Positions 24,238 through 36,571 of a DNA stretch of 64,000 nucleotides are shown piece after piece; position 1 is the stretch's first letter; every line of letters begins with the position of its first letter. This DNA is from Edaphochlamys debaryana (lineage: Eukaryota; Chlorophyta; Chlorophyceae; Chlamydomonadales). Below the pieces are notes generated by a model. It was not told where the DNA came from. It did not search any database and saw only the letters and a program-made list of their open reading frames with translations. Where the stretch lies: NCBI GenBank assembly GCA_016858145.1, contig JAEHOE010000230.1, positions 1 through 64,000 of the forward strand. The letters are read 5' to 3'. The translations under genes were made by a program, and so were the position numbers.

Positions 24238-25305
24238 CACTGCCTCCTAAAAGTCGTCGGAAACTTGGCTTTGCGGCTCGAGCCGTCTGTCGCGGCGCCG
24301 TGCTTAAAATGCGCTGTAGCTTGAGGGCTGAACACCACGTCTTCTATTGAGTAGGAAGGTAAGCTTGTGTGAGCGAGTGCGCGGAGTGGAAGCCTTAGGC
24401 CGACAGCGAGACGGCGCGCTCTGATGCGTGCCGGGGTCCACCGACGTGCCTACCCCATGCCGCAGCGCCCATGCCGCCCCTAAGAAATGCTTACCCCCCG
24501 CAGTCCCCCCCGCGCACCAAGCAAGCTTACAGAGTCCCTGTGCATATGGGGGGAGCATGACAGGGGCTGGAGGCGGGGTGGGGAAAACCCTTGCCTTCCC
24601 CCTGCGGGCACGGTACCAGCACACACCCTCACCACAGGATGCGCCCCCTCGGGCTCCGCAGCGCCCCCCGCGGCCACTCGCTTAAGGGCGATGGACGTGG
24701 GGCTTACAGGAGGTTGTGCTGCCAGGGAACTGTGTACGCCCAAGAGCGCGGGACTGGGCAAGGCCGGCCACACCATGAGCGCGCCTTCCCAAGCGACCAG
24801 CCCAAGCCAGTAGAGCATTGCCTCGCCTTTTGTACGAACGACACGCTGTGCAGTCCCTAGGTGCCGACCCTGGCAGTGCGAGCAAACGTACGGCAAACCT
24901 GTCTGGGCGCTAGAGGCCACGGCTGCAAGGTTTGAGCGGCTCATGCTGTAGGGAAGATGCAATTTTGATGCTTGGAAGACAAACAGGGCCCGCGCAGCGA
25001 CTGCGAGGGTGCTCAAGTTTCCGAAGACTTTTAGGCGGTAGTGAGATGGCGCTCAGATTGTGCTGGGCGTGGCATGCCGTGCATGCCATGTGCGTGTCTG
25101 GCTCCCCGCCTGCCCCTGGCCCCCGCACGCCCTCCAGCCCCCCAGCCAGCACCAGCAACAAACTCTACAAACGCTAACCAACCCAAGCTTGGTTGACAGT
25201 TGTACCTGTCATAACCGTGCTCGTACAACGGTTACAACCACCTCGTGTGTGTTTCGCTGCCCTGCAATGATCCCCCCTTCTACCCCTTCCCCCTTCCCCC
25301 CGCAG

Positions 25306-26187
25306 ATGGTGAAACACGCTCGGGATCAGGCGTTATCAGGCGAGCAGGCAGCCAGCAGCGCGGGGGAGGCAGCTGGGGTTGCACAGCAGGCCGACGAGGG
25401 TGCGGGCACGGAGGGGGATGAGGCAGAGGCCGTGGAGTCTGGGGGTGAGGTGGACACGCCCCCGGGAGAGGGGGCCGCGGCGCCGGCTGCTAAAGAGAGG
25501 CGGCACCGCGGCCCCAAGCGGGACAAGGACGAGCTGAGGGCCGAGGCGGCAGCCAAGCGTGACAGAACAGCTGTCAAGCACCGCCTGCGTCTGGCGGCTG
25601 TTAAAGCCGCGCATACGGCCGAGGCCACCCATCCCAACTCAGAGTGGGGTCCCGAAGCAGCACGGCTGCTGGGGGAGTGGCTGGCGGTGAACCCAGACGT
25701 GGAGCCACCAAAGAAGCCGGAAGAGCTGTGCCGGCGCTGGGCTGCGCGGCTGGAGCCCAACAGAGGGGCATCTGGGGTCCAGGACGCGCCACGCTCTGGG
25801 GCCCCACGGAAGGTGCCGGAGGCGAAAGCCCTGCTCGCACTAGCAATGGTGCTCGACAAGGCGCCCAGCAGCAAGGAGGCGATGCTGGCGGTCCCCGAGT
25901 TCAAGGATCTCCTGGACAGCTGCAGCGAGGCAAGAGGGGCTGGTCAGGGCGGGTGGAGAAGCAGAAGGGGGCATGGGGCAGCAAGCCTCAGCATCATCAA
26001 CAACCACCGGTCGGCAACCGGTGACCAGCTGAGCATCTACACCACGGAGCTGCGGCGGCTCTTCGAGGGCCCGGGCAAGGTCATCACGAATGACTGGGTT
26101 CGCAACACTACCCACCGGCTCTTTCTGGAGGTGCTGCCGGCAATCATCAAGGCGGAGGGCAACTACCCAGAGAAGAAGCTGCGCTGA
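25306..26187 (+). CDS. Catalytically dead, internally deleted transposase ORF (unit A)
   Basis: This 293-aa frame is made of exon 1 (208 codons), 21 codons of former intron 1, and the last 64 codons of exon 4 from INNHRSATG to KKLR. The in-frame fusion point reads GAASLSIINNHR. It has lost the first two catalytic Asp residues, the catalytic Glu and the antisense nuclease. The exon 1 GC donor remains but its acceptor is gone, so read-through is the simplest product. It keeps the N-terminal region expected to bind DNA and could act as a repressor (inference), or be a neutral relic. Confidence 0.55.
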   Translation: MVKHARDQALSGEQAASSAGEAAGVAQQADEGAGTEGDEAEAVESGGEVDTPPGEGAAAPAAKERRHRGPKRDKDELRAEAAAKRDRTAVKHRLRLAAVKAAHTAEATHPNSEWGPEAARLLGEWLAVNPDVEPPKKPEELCRRWAARLEPNRGASGVQDAPRSGAPRKVPEAKALLALAMVLDKAPSSKEAMLAVPEFKDLLDSCSEARGAGQGGWRSRRGHGAASLSIINNHRSATGDQLSIYTTELRRLFEGPGKVITNDWVRNTTHRLFLEVLPAIIKAEGNYPEKKLR

Positions 26188-27224
26188 GGCGGGCCTGCGA
26201 GCTGGAGGCGGGCCTGCGGGCGAGAGGCGGCGCGCGGGAGGGGACAGGGAGGGAGGGAGGGAGGGATAGTCGAGGGGAGAGAGGGAAGAGTCGAGCAAGG
26301 GAAAGCATGGGCCAGGAAGGTGTACAGGGGGCACAGGACGCTGGAGCAGCTGAGCAAGCACGCATCAGGTTAACTACCTATCATGCTTATAACGTTTGTA
26401 TTATTGCGGTGGAGCCAGGCGGGGCACCGCCTCAGAGTGAGGCAAGGGGGGCTTGTCTGGCATGTCGGCCCGCGTGGGATGGACGTGTCTGAAGCCGTGA
26501 CGAGGGGGTTAGCAGGGGAAACGCGTGTCACGACTGCTTATACGATATTGCTGCTGGTGGCGAAGTCGGGGGCTGATCCCCCTGGATAGCGGATGCGCGA
26601 TTCCGTTGTGCGGGAGTCGGGGAGTGCGGGACGCGGGGGGAGGCGGGGCCCCGCGTGCCGAACGGTCGCGGTGATGGTCGCCGCGTCAAGCCGCTTCTAA
26701 CCGATGCTATGCGCTTATCTGCACACACCTGTAGTCATAACAGAGCGTGGACCCAGGTCGCCAGCTTTATCCAGAGCCCTCCGCGCAACGCCATCCTCGA
26801 TTGCGCTAAGCTGGCGCCGGCTCAGAGCCTTCCGACAAGCCCCTCCGCGCTGCCGGAGACGCACAAGCGAGTTGATGTCACTGAGACGTAGCCTGCGAGC
26901 TTACGGGCTTCGATCTAGCGAAGCTTTTGCTGCGAAACCGTGACGGGGCCGCTCGGCCTCAGAGATGGCGCTCAGATTGTGCTGGGCGTGGCATGCCGTG
27001 CATGCCATGTGCGTGTCTGGCTCCCCGCCTGCCCCTGGCCCCCGCACGCCCTCCAGCCCCCCAGCCAGCACCAGCAACAAACTCTACAAACGCTAACCAA
27101 CCCAAGCTTGGTTGACAGTTGTACCTGTCATAACCGTGCTCGTACAACGGTTACAACCACCTCGTGTGTGTTTCGCTGCCCTGCAATGATCCCCCCTTCT
27201 ACCCCTTCCCCCTTCCCCCCGCAG

Positions 27225-28106
27225 ATGGTGAAACACGCTCGGGATCAGGCGTTATCAGGCGAGCAGGCAGCCAGCAGCGCGGGGGAGGCAGCTGGGGTTG
27301 CACAGCAGGCCGACGAGGGTGCGGGCACGGAGGGGGATGAGGCAGAGGCCGTGGAGTCTGGGGGTGAGGTGGACACGCCCCCGGGAGAGGGGGCCGCGGC
27401 GCCGGCTGCTAAAGAGAGGCGGCACCGCGGCCCCAAGCGGGACAAGGACGAGCTGAGGGCCGAGGCGGCAGCCAAGCGTGACAGAACAGCTGTCAAGCAC
27501 CGCCTGCGTCTGGCGGCTGTTAAAGCCGCGCATACGGCCGAGGCCACCCATCCCAACTCAGAGTGGGGTCCCGAAGCAGCACGGCTGCTGGGGGAGTGGC
27601 TGGCGGTGAACCCAGACGTGGAGCCACCAAAGAAGCCGGAAGAGCTGTGCCGGCGCTGGGCTGCGCGGCTGGAGCCCAACAGAGGGGCATCTGGGGTCCA
27701 GGACGCGCCACGCTCTGGGGCCCCACGGAAGGTGCCGGAGGCGAAAGCCCTGCTCGCACTAGCAATGGTGCTCGACAAGGCGCCCAGCAGCAAGGAGGCG
27801 ATGCTGGCGGTCCCCGAGTTCAAGGATCTCCTGGACAGCTGCAGCGAGGCAAGAGGGGCTGGTCAGGGCGGGTGGAGAAGCAGAAGGGGGCATGGGGCAG
27901 CAAGCCTCAGCATCATCAACAACCACCGGTCGGCAACCGGTGACCAGCTGAGCATCTACACCACGGAGCTGCGGCGGCTCTTCGAGGGCCCGGGCAAGGT
28001 CATCACGAATGACTGGGTTCGCAACACTACCCACCGGCTCTTTCTGGAGGTGCTGCCGGCAATCATCAAGGCGGAGGGCAACTACCCAGAGAAGAAGCTG
28101 CGCTGA
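27225..28106 (+). CDS. Deleted transposase ORF (unit B)
   Basis: Same 293-codon fusion as unit A, in a leaderless 1917-bp unit joined tail-to-GAGATGG. Confidence 0.5.
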   Translation: MVKHARDQALSGEQAASSAGEAAGVAQQADEGAGTEGDEAEAVESGGEVDTPPGEGAAAPAAKERRHRGPKRDKDELRAEAAAKRDRTAVKHRLRLAAVKAAHTAEATHPNSEWGPEAARLLGEWLAVNPDVEPPKKPEELCRRWAARLEPNRGASGVQDAPRSGAPRKVPEAKALLALAMVLDKAPSSKEAMLAVPEFKDLLDSCSEARGAGQGGWRSRRGHGAASLSIINNHRSATGDQLSIYTTELRRLFEGPGKVITNDWVRNTTHRLFLEVLPAIIKAEGNYPEKKLR

Positions 28107-29946
28107 GGCGGGCCTGCGAGCTGGAGGCGGGCCTGCGGGCGAGAGGCGGCGCGCGGGAGGGGACAGGGAGGGAGGGAGGGAGGGATAGTCGAGGGGAGAG
28201 AGGGAAGAGTCGAGCAAGGGAAAGCATGGGCCAGGAAGGTGTACAGGGGGCACAGGACGCTGGAGCAGCTGAGCAAGCACGCATCAGGTTAACTACCTAT
28301 CATGCTTATAACGTTTGTATTATTGCGGTGGAGCCAGGCGGGGCACCGCCTCAGAGTGAGGCAAGGGGGGCTTGTCTGGCATGTCGGCCCGCGTGGGATG
28401 GACGTGTCTGAAGCCGTGACGAGGGGGTTAGCAGGGGAAACGCGTGTCACGACTGCTTATACGATATTGCTGCTGGTGGCGAAGTCGGGGGCTGATCCCC
28501 CTGGATAGCGGATGCGCGATTCCGTTGTGCGGGAGTCGGGGAGTGCGGGACGCGGGGGGAGGCGGGGCCCCGCGTGCCGAACGGTCGCGGTGATGGTCGC
28601 CGCGTCAAGCCGCTTCTAACCGATGCTATGCGCTTATCTGCACACACCTGTAGTCATAACAGAGCGTGGACCCAGGTCGCCAGCTTTATCCAGAGCCCTC
28701 CGCGCAACGCCATCCTCGATTGCGCTAAGCTGGCGCCGGCTCAGAGCCTTCCGACAAGCCCCTCCGCGCTGCCGGAGACGCACAAGCGAGTTGATGTCAC
28801 TGAGACGTAGCCTGCGAGCTTACGGGCTTCGATCTAGCGAAGCTTTTGCTGCGAAACCGTGACGGGGCCGCTCGGCCTCACTGCCTCCTAAAAGTCGTCG
28901 GAAACTTGGCTTTGCGGCTCGAGCCGTCTGTCGCGGCGCCGTGCTTAAAATGCGCTGTAGCTTGAGGGCTGAACACCACGTCTTCTATTGAGTAGGAAGG
29001 TAAGCTTGTGTGAGCGAGTGCGCGGAGTGGAAGCCTTAGGCCGACAGCGAGACGGCGCGCTCTGATGCGTGCCGGGGTCCACCGACGTGCCTACCCCATG
29101 CCGCAGCGCCCATGCCGCCCCTAAGAAATGCTTACCCCCCGCAGTCCCCCCCGCGCACCAAGCAAGCTTACAGAGTCCCTGTGCATATGGGGGGAGCATG
29201 ACAGGGGCTGGAGGCGGGGTGGGGAAAACCCTTGCCTTCCCCCTGCGGGCACGGTACCAGCACACACCCTCACCACAGGATGCGCCCCCTCGGGCTCCGC
29301 AGCGCCCCCCGCGGCCACTCGCTTAAGGGCGATGGACGTGGGGCTTACAGGAGGTTGTGCTGCCAGGGAACTGTGTACGCCCAAGAGCGCGGGACTGGGC
29401 AAGGCCGGCCACACCATGAGCGCGCCTTCCCAAGCGACCAGCCCAAGCCAGTAGAGCATTGCCTCGCCTTTTGTACGAACGACACGCTGTGCAGTCCCTA
29501 GGTGCCGACCCTGGCAGTGCGAGCAAACGTACGGCAAACCTGTCTGGGCGCTAGAGGCCACGGCTGCAAGGTTTGAGCGGCTCATGCTGTAGGGAAGATG
29601 CAATTTTGATGCTTGGAAGACAAACAGGGCCCGCGCAGCGACTGCGAGGGTGCTCAAGTTTCCGAAGACTTTTAGGCGGTAGTGAGATGGCGCTCAGATT
29701 GTGCTGGGCGTGGCATGCCGTGCATGCCATGTGCGTGTCTGGCTCCCCGCCTGCCCCTGGCCCCCGCACGCCCTCCAGCCCCCCAGCCAGCACCAGCAAC
29801 AAACTCTACAAACGCTAACCAACCCAAGCTTGGTTGACAGTTGTACCTGTCATAACCGTGCTCGTACAACGGTTACAACCACCTCGTGTGTGTTTCGCTG
29901 CCCTGCAATGATCCCCCCTTCTACCCCTTCCCCCTTCCCCCCGCAG

Positions 29947-30828
29947 ATGGTGAAACACGCTCGGGATCAGGCGTTATCAGGCGAGCAGGCAGCCAGCAGC
30001 GCGGGGGAGGCAGCTGGGGTTGCACAGCAGGCCGACGAGGGTGCGGGCACGGAGGGGGATGAGGCAGAGGCCGTGGAGTCTGGGGGTGAGGTGGACACGC
30101 CCCCGGGAGAGGGGGCCGCGGCGCCGGCTGCTAAAGAGAGGCGGCACCGCGGCCCCAAGCGGGACAAGGACGAGCTGAGGGCCGAGGCGGCAGCCAAGCG
30201 TGACAGAACAGCTGTCAAGCACCGCCTGCGTCTGGCGGCTGTTAAAGCCGCGCATACGGCCGAGGCCACCCATCCCAACTCAGAGTGGGGTCCCGAAGCA
30301 GCACGGCTGCTGGGGGAGTGGCTGGCGGTGAACCCAGACGTGGAGCCACCAAAGAAGCCGGAAGAGCTGTGCCGGCGCTGGGCTGCGCGGCTGGAGCCCA
30401 ACAGAGGGGCATCTGGGGTCCAGGACGCGCCACGCTCTGGGGCCCCACGGAAGGTGCCGGAGGCGAAAGCCCTGCTCGCACTAGCAATGGTGCTCGACAA
30501 GGCGCCCAGCAGCAAGGAGGCGATGCTGGCGGTCCCCGAGTTCAAGGATCTCCTGGACAGCTGCAGCGAGGCAAGAGGGGCTGGTCAGGGCGGGTGGAGA
30601 AGCAGAAGGGGGCATGGGGCAGCAAGCCTCAGCATCATCAACAACCACCGGTCGGCAACCGGTGACCAGCTGAGCATCTACACCACGGAGCTGCGGCGGC
30701 TCTTCGAGGGCCCGGGCAAGGTCATCACGAATGACTGGGTTCGCAACACTACCCACCGGCTCTTTCTGGAGGTGCTGCCGGCAATCATCAAGGCGGAGGG
30801 CAACTACCCAGAGAAGAAGCTGCGCTGA
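29947..30828 (+). CDS. Deleted transposase ORF (unit C)
   Basis: Same fusion ORF in a leader-bearing 2722-bp unit. It shares the CCCGGGAG variant and the palindrome-breaking A in the tail with units A, B, D and E. Confidence 0.5.
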   Translation: MVKHARDQALSGEQAASSAGEAAGVAQQADEGAGTEGDEAEAVESGGEVDTPPGEGAAAPAAKERRHRGPKRDKDELRAEAAAKRDRTAVKHRLRLAAVKAAHTAEATHPNSEWGPEAARLLGEWLAVNPDVEPPKKPEELCRRWAARLEPNRGASGVQDAPRSGAPRKVPEAKALLALAMVLDKAPSSKEAMLAVPEFKDLLDSCSEARGAGQGGWRSRRGHGAASLSIINNHRSATGDQLSIYTTELRRLFEGPGKVITNDWVRNTTHRLFLEVLPAIIKAEGNYPEKKLR

Positions 30829-32670
30829 GGCGGGCCTGCGAGCTGGAGGCGGGCCTGCGGGCGAGAGGCGGCGCGCGGGAGGGGACAGGGAGGGAGGGAG
30901 GGAGGGATAGTCGAGGGGAGAGAGGGAAGAGTCGAGCAAGGGAAAGCATGGGCCAGGAAGGTGTACAGGGGGCACAGGACGCTGGAGCAGCTGAGCAAGC
31001 ACGCATCAGGTTAACTACCTATCATGCTTATAACGTTTGTATTATTGCGGTGGAGCCAGGCGGGGCACCGCCTCAGAGTGAGGCAAGGGGGGCTTGTCTG
31101 GCATGTCGGCCCGCGTGGGATGGACGTGTCTGAAGCCGTGACGAGGGGGTTAGCAGGGGAAACGCGTGTCACGACTGCTTATACGATATTGCTGCTGGTG
31201 GCGAAGTCGGGGGCTGATCCCCCTGGATAGCGGATGCGCGATTCCGTTGTGCGGGAGTCGGGGAGTGCGGGACGCGGGGGGAGGCGGGGCCCCGCGTGCC
31301 GAACGGTCGCGGTGATGGTCGCCGCGTCAAGCCGCTTCTAACCGATGCTATGCGCTTATCTGCACACACCTGTAGTCATAACAGAGCGTGGACCCAGGTC
31401 GCCAGCTTTATCCAGAGCCCTCCGCGCAACGCCATCCTCGATTGCGCTAAGCTGGCGCCGGCTCAGAGCCTTCCGACAAGCCCCTCCGCGCTGCCGGAGA
31501 CGCACAAGCGAGTTGATGTCACTGAGACGTAGCCTGCGAGCTTACGGGCTTCGATCTAGCGAAGCTTTTGCTGCGAAACCGTGACGGGGCCGCTCGGCCT
31601 CACTGCCTCCTAAAAGTCGTCGGAAACTTGGCTTTGCGGCTCGAGCCGTCTGTCGCGGCGCCGTGCTTAAAATGCGCTGTAGCTTGAGGGCTGAACACCA
31701 CGTCTTCTATTGAGTAGGAAGGTAAGCTTGTGTGAGCGAGTGCGCGGAGTGGAAGCCTTAGGCCGACAGCGAGACGGCGCGCTCTGATGCGTGCCGGGGT
31801 CCACCGACGTGCCTACCCCATGCCGCAGCGCCCATGCCGCCCCTAAGAAATGCTTACCCCCCGCAGTCCCCCCCGCGCACCAAGCAAGCTTACAGAGTCC
31901 CTGTGCATATGGGGGGAGCATGACAGGGGCTGGAGGCGGGGTGGGGAAAACCCTTGCCTTCCCCCTGCGGGCACGGTACCAGCACACACCCTCACCACAG
32001 GATGCGCCCCCTCGGGCTCCGCAGCGCCCCCCGCGGCCACTCGCTTAAGGGCGATGGACGTGGGGCTTACAGGAGGTTGTGCTGCCAGGGAACTGTGTAC
32101 GCCCAAGAGCGCGGGACTGGGCAAGGCCGGCCACACCATGAGCGCGCCTTCCCAAGCGACCAGCCCAAGCCAGTAGAGCATTGCCTCGCCTTTTGTACGA
32201 ACGACACGCTGTGCAGTCCCTAGGTGCCGACCCTGGCTAGTGCGAGCAAACGTACGGCAAACCTGTCTGGGCGCTAGAGGCCACGGCTGCAAGGTTTGAG
32301 CGGCTCATGCTGTAGGGAAGATGCAATTTTGATGCTTGGAAGACAAACAGGGGCCCGCGCAGCGACTGCGAGGGTGCTCAAGTTTCCGAAGACTTTTAGG
32401 CGGTAGTGAGATGGCGCTCAGATTGTGCTGGGCGTGGCATGCCGTGCATGCCATGTGCGTGTCTGGCTCCCCGCCTGCCCCTGGCCCCCGCACGCCCTCC
32501 AGCCCCCCAGCCAGCACCAGCAACAAACTCTACAAACGCTAACCAACCCAAGCTTGGTTGACAGTTGTACCTGTCATAACCGTGCTCGTACAACGGTTAC
32601 AACCACCTCGTGTGTGTTTCGCTGCCCTGCAATGATCCCCCCTTCTACCCCTTCCCCCTTCCCCCCGCAG

Positions 32671-33552
32671 ATGGTGAAACACGCTCGGGATCAGGCGTTA
32701 TCAGGCGAGCAGGCAGCCAGCAGCGCGGGGGAGGCAGCTGGGGTTGCACAGCAGGCCGACGAGGGTGCGGGCACGGAGGGGGATGAGGCAGAGGCCGTGG
32801 AGTCTGGGGGTGAGGTGGACACGCCCCCGGGAGAGGGGGCCGCGGCGCCGGCTGCTAAAGAGAGGCGGCACCGCGGCCCCAAGCGGGACAAGGACGAGCT
32901 GAGGGCCGAGGCGGCAGCCAAGCGTGACAGAACAGCTGTCAAGCACCGCCTGCGTCTGGCGGCTGTTAAAGCCGCGCATACGGCCGAGGCCACCCATCCC
33001 AACTCAGAGTGGGGTCCCGAAGCAGCACGGCTGCTGGGGGAGTGGCTGGCGGTGAACCCAGACGTGGAGCCACCAAAGAAGCCGGAAGAGCTGTGCCGGC
33101 GCTGGGCTGCGCGGCTGGAGCCCAACAGAGGGGCATCTGGGGTCCAGGACGCGCCACGCTCTGGGGCCCCACGGAAGGTGCCGGAGGCGAAAGCCCTGCT
33201 CGCACTAGCAATGGTGCTCGACAAGGCGCCCAGCAGCAAGGAGGCGATGCTGGCGGTCCCCGAGTTCAAGGATCTCCTGGACAGCTGCAGCGAGGCAAGA
33301 GGGGCTGGTCAGGGCGGGTGGAGAAGCAGAAGGGGGCATGGGGCAGCAAGCCTCAGCATCATCAACAACCACCGGTCGGCAACCGGTGACCAGCTGAGCA
33401 TCTACACCACGGAGCTGCGGCGGCTCTTCGAGGGCCCGGGCAAGGTCATCACGAATGACTGGGTTCGCAACACTACCCACCGGCTCTTTCTGGAGGTGCT
33501 GCCGGCAATCATCAAGGCGGAGGGCAACTACCCAGAGAAGAAGCTGCGCTGA
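32671..33552 (+). CDS. Deleted transposase ORF (unit D)
   Basis: Same fusion ORF. The leader of this unit has two single-base insertions (near 32236 and 32350) not found in units A and C; the ORF itself is unchanged. Confidence 0.5.
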   Translation: MVKHARDQALSGEQAASSAGEAAGVAQQADEGAGTEGDEAEAVESGGEVDTPPGEGAAAPAAKERRHRGPKRDKDELRAEAAAKRDRTAVKHRLRLAAVKAAHTAEATHPNSEWGPEAARLLGEWLAVNPDVEPPKKPEELCRRWAARLEPNRGASGVQDAPRSGAPRKVPEAKALLALAMVLDKAPSSKEAMLAVPEFKDLLDSCSEARGAGQGGWRSRRGHGAASLSIINNHRSATGDQLSIYTTELRRLFEGPGKVITNDWVRNTTHRLFLEVLPAIIKAEGNYPEKKLR

Positions 33553-35393
33553 GGCGGGCCTGCGAGCTGGAGGCGGGCCTGCGGGCGAGAGGCGGCGCGC
33601 GGGAGGGGACAGGGAGGGAGGGAGGGAGGGATAGTCGAGGGGAGAGAGGGAAGAGTCGAGCAAGGGAAAGCATGGGCCAGGAAGGTGTACAGGGGGCACA
33701 GGACGCTGGAGCAGCTGAGCAAGCACGCATCAGGTTAACTACCTATCATGCTTATAACGTTTGTATTATTGCGGTGGAGCCAGGCGGGGCACCGCCTCAG
33801 AGTGAGGCAAGGGGGGCTTGTCTGGCATGTCGGCCCGCGTGGGATGGACGTGTCTGAAGCCGTGACGAGGGGGTTAGCAGGGGAAACGCGTGTCACGACT
33901 GCTTATACGATATTGCTGCTGGTGGCGAAGTCGGGGGCTGATCCCCCTGGATAGCGGATGCGCGATTCCGTTGTGCGGGAGTCGGGGAGTGCGGGACGCG
34001 GGGGGAGGCGGGGCCCCGCGTGCCGAACGGTCGCGGTGATGGTCGCCGCGTCAAGCCGCTTCTAACCGATGCTATGCGCTTATCTGCACACACCTGTAGT
34101 CATAACAGAGCGTGGACCCAGGTCGCCAGCTTTATCCAGAGCCCTCCGCGCAACGCCATCCTCGATTGCGCTAAGCTGGCGCCGGCTCAGAGCCTTCCGA
34201 CAAGCCCCTCCGCGCTGCCGGAGACGCACAAGCGAGTTGATGTCACTGAGACGTAGCCTGCGAGCTTACGGGCTTCGATCTAGCGAAGCTTTTGCTGCGA
34301 AACCGTGACGGGGGCCGCTCGGCCTCACTGCCTCCTAAAAGTCGTCGGAAACTTGGCTTTGCGGCTCGAGCCGTCTGTCGCGGCGCCGTGCTTAAAATGC
34401 GCTGTAGCTTGAGGGCTGAACACCACGTCTTCTATTGAGTAGGAAGGTAAGCTTGTGTGAGCGAGTGCGCGGAGTGGAAGCCTTAGGCCGACAGCGAGAC
34501 GGCGCGCTCTGATGCGTGCCGGGGTCCACCGACGTGCCTACCCCATGCCGCAGCGCCCATGCCGCCCCTAAGAAATGCTTACCCCCCGCAGTCCCCCCCG
34601 CGCACCAAGCAAGCTTACAGAGTCCCTGTGCATATGGGGGGAGCATGACAGGGGCTGGAGGCGGGGTGGGGAAAACCCTTGCCTTCCCCCTGCGGGCACG
34701 GTACCAGCACACACCCTCACCACAGGATGCGCCCCCTCGGGCTCCGCAGCGCCCCCCGCGGCCACTCGCTTAAGGGCGATGGACGTGGGGCTTACAGGAG
34801 GTTGTGCTGCCAGGGAACTGTGTACGCCCAAGAGCGCGGGACTGGGCAAGGCCGGCCACACCATGAGCGCGCCTTCCCAAGCGACCAGCCCAAGCCAGTA
34901 GAGCATTGCCTCGCCTTTTGTACGAACGACACGCTGTGCAGTCCCTAGGTGCCGACCCTGGCTGTGCGAGCAAACGTACGGCAAACCTGTCTGGGCGCTA
35001 GAGGCCACGGCTGCAAGGTTTGAGCGGCTCATGCTGTAGGGAAGATGCAATTTTGATGCTTGGAAGACAAACGGGGCCCGCGCAGCGACTGCGAGGGTGC
35101 TCAAGTTTCCGAAGACTTTTAGGCGGTAGTGAGATGGCGCTCAGATTGTGCTGGGCGTGGCATGCCGTGCATGCCATGTGCGTGTCTGGCTCCCCGCCTG
35201 CCCCTGGCCCCCGCACGCCCTCCAGCCCCCCAGCCAGCACCAGCAACAAACTCTACAAACGCTAACCAACCCAAGCTTGGTTGACAGTTGTACCTGTCAT
35301 AACCGTGCTCGTACAACGGTTACAACCACCTCGTGTGTGTTTCGCTGCCCTGCAATGATCCCCCCTTCTACCCCTTCCCCCTTCCCCCCGCAG

Positions 35394-36275
35394 ATGGTGA
35401 AACACGCTCGGGATCAGGCGTTATCAGGCGAGCAGGCAGCCAGCAGCGCGGGGGAGGCAGCTGGGGTTGCACAGCAGGCCGACGAGGGTGCGGGCACGGA
35501 GGGGGATGAGGCAGAGGCCGTGGAGTCTGGGGGTGAGGTGGACACGCCCCCGGGAGAGGGGGCCGCGGCGCCGGCTGCTAAAGAGAGGCGGCACCGCGGC
35601 CCCAAGCGGGACAAGGACGAGCTGAGGGCCGAGGCGGCAGCCAAGCGTGACAGAACAGCTGTCAAGCACCGCCTGCGTCTGGCGGCTGTTAAAGCCGCGC
35701 ATACGGCCGAGGCCACCCATCCCAACTCAGAGTGGGGTCCCGAAGCAGCACGGCTGCTAGGGGAGTGGCTGGCGGTGAACCCAGACGTGGAGCCACCAAA
35801 GAAGCCGGAAGAGCTGTGCCGGCGCTGGGCTGCGCGGCTGGAGCCCAACAGAGGGGCATCTGGGGTCCAGGACGCGCCACGCTCTGGGGCCCCACGGAAG
35901 GTGCCGGAGGCGAAAGCCCTGCTCGCACTAGCAATGGTGCTCGACAAGGCGCCCAGCAGCAAGGAGGCGATGCTGGCGGTCCCCGAGTTCAAGGATCTCC
36001 TGGACAGCTGCAGCGAGGCAAGAGGGGCTGGTCAGGGCGGGTGGAGAAGCAGAAGGGGGCATGGGGCAGCAAGCCTCAGCATCATCAACAACCACCGGTC
36101 GGCAACCGGTGACCAGCTGAGCATCTACACCACGGAGCTGCGGCGGCTCTTCGAGGGCCCGGGCAAGGTCATCACGAATGACTGGGTTCGCAACACTACC
36201 CACCGGCTCTTTCTGGAGGTGCTGCCGGCAATCATCAAGGCGGAGGGCAACTACCCAGAGAAGAAGCTGCGCTGA
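35394..36275 (+). CDS. Deleted transposase ORF (unit E)
   Basis: Same fusion ORF, with a private G-to-A change (CTGCTAGGGG, near 35759) shared only with unit F. The unit's tail is interrupted 299 bp after the stop by the large transposon. Confidence 0.5.
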   Translation: MVKHARDQALSGEQAASSAGEAAGVAQQADEGAGTEGDEAEAVESGGEVDTPPGEGAAAPAAKERRHRGPKRDKDELRAEAAAKRDRTAVKHRLRLAAVKAAHTAEATHPNSEWGPEAARLLGEWLAVNPDVEPPKKPEELCRRWAARLEPNRGASGVQDAPRSGAPRKVPEAKALLALAMVLDKAPSSKEAMLAVPEFKDLLDSCSEARGAGQGGWRSRRGHGAASLSIINNHRSATGDQLSIYTTELRRLFEGPGKVITNDWVRNTTHRLFLEVLPAIIKAEGNYPEKKLR

Positions 36276-36571
36276 GGCGGGCCTGCGAGCTGGAGGCGGG
36301 CCTGCGGGCGAGAGGCGGCGCGCGGGAGGGGACAGGGAGGGAGGGAGGGAGGGATAGTCGAGGGGAGAGAGGGAAGAGTCGAGCAAGGGAAAGCATGGGC
36401 CAGGAAGGTGTACAGGGGGCACAGGACGCTGGAGCAGCTGAGCAAGCACGCATCAGGTTAACTACCTATCATGCTTATAACGTTTGTATTATTGCGGTGG
36501 AGCCAGGCGGGGCACCGCCTCAGAGTGAGGCAAGGGGGGCTTGTCTGGCATGTCGGCCCGCGTGGGATGGA

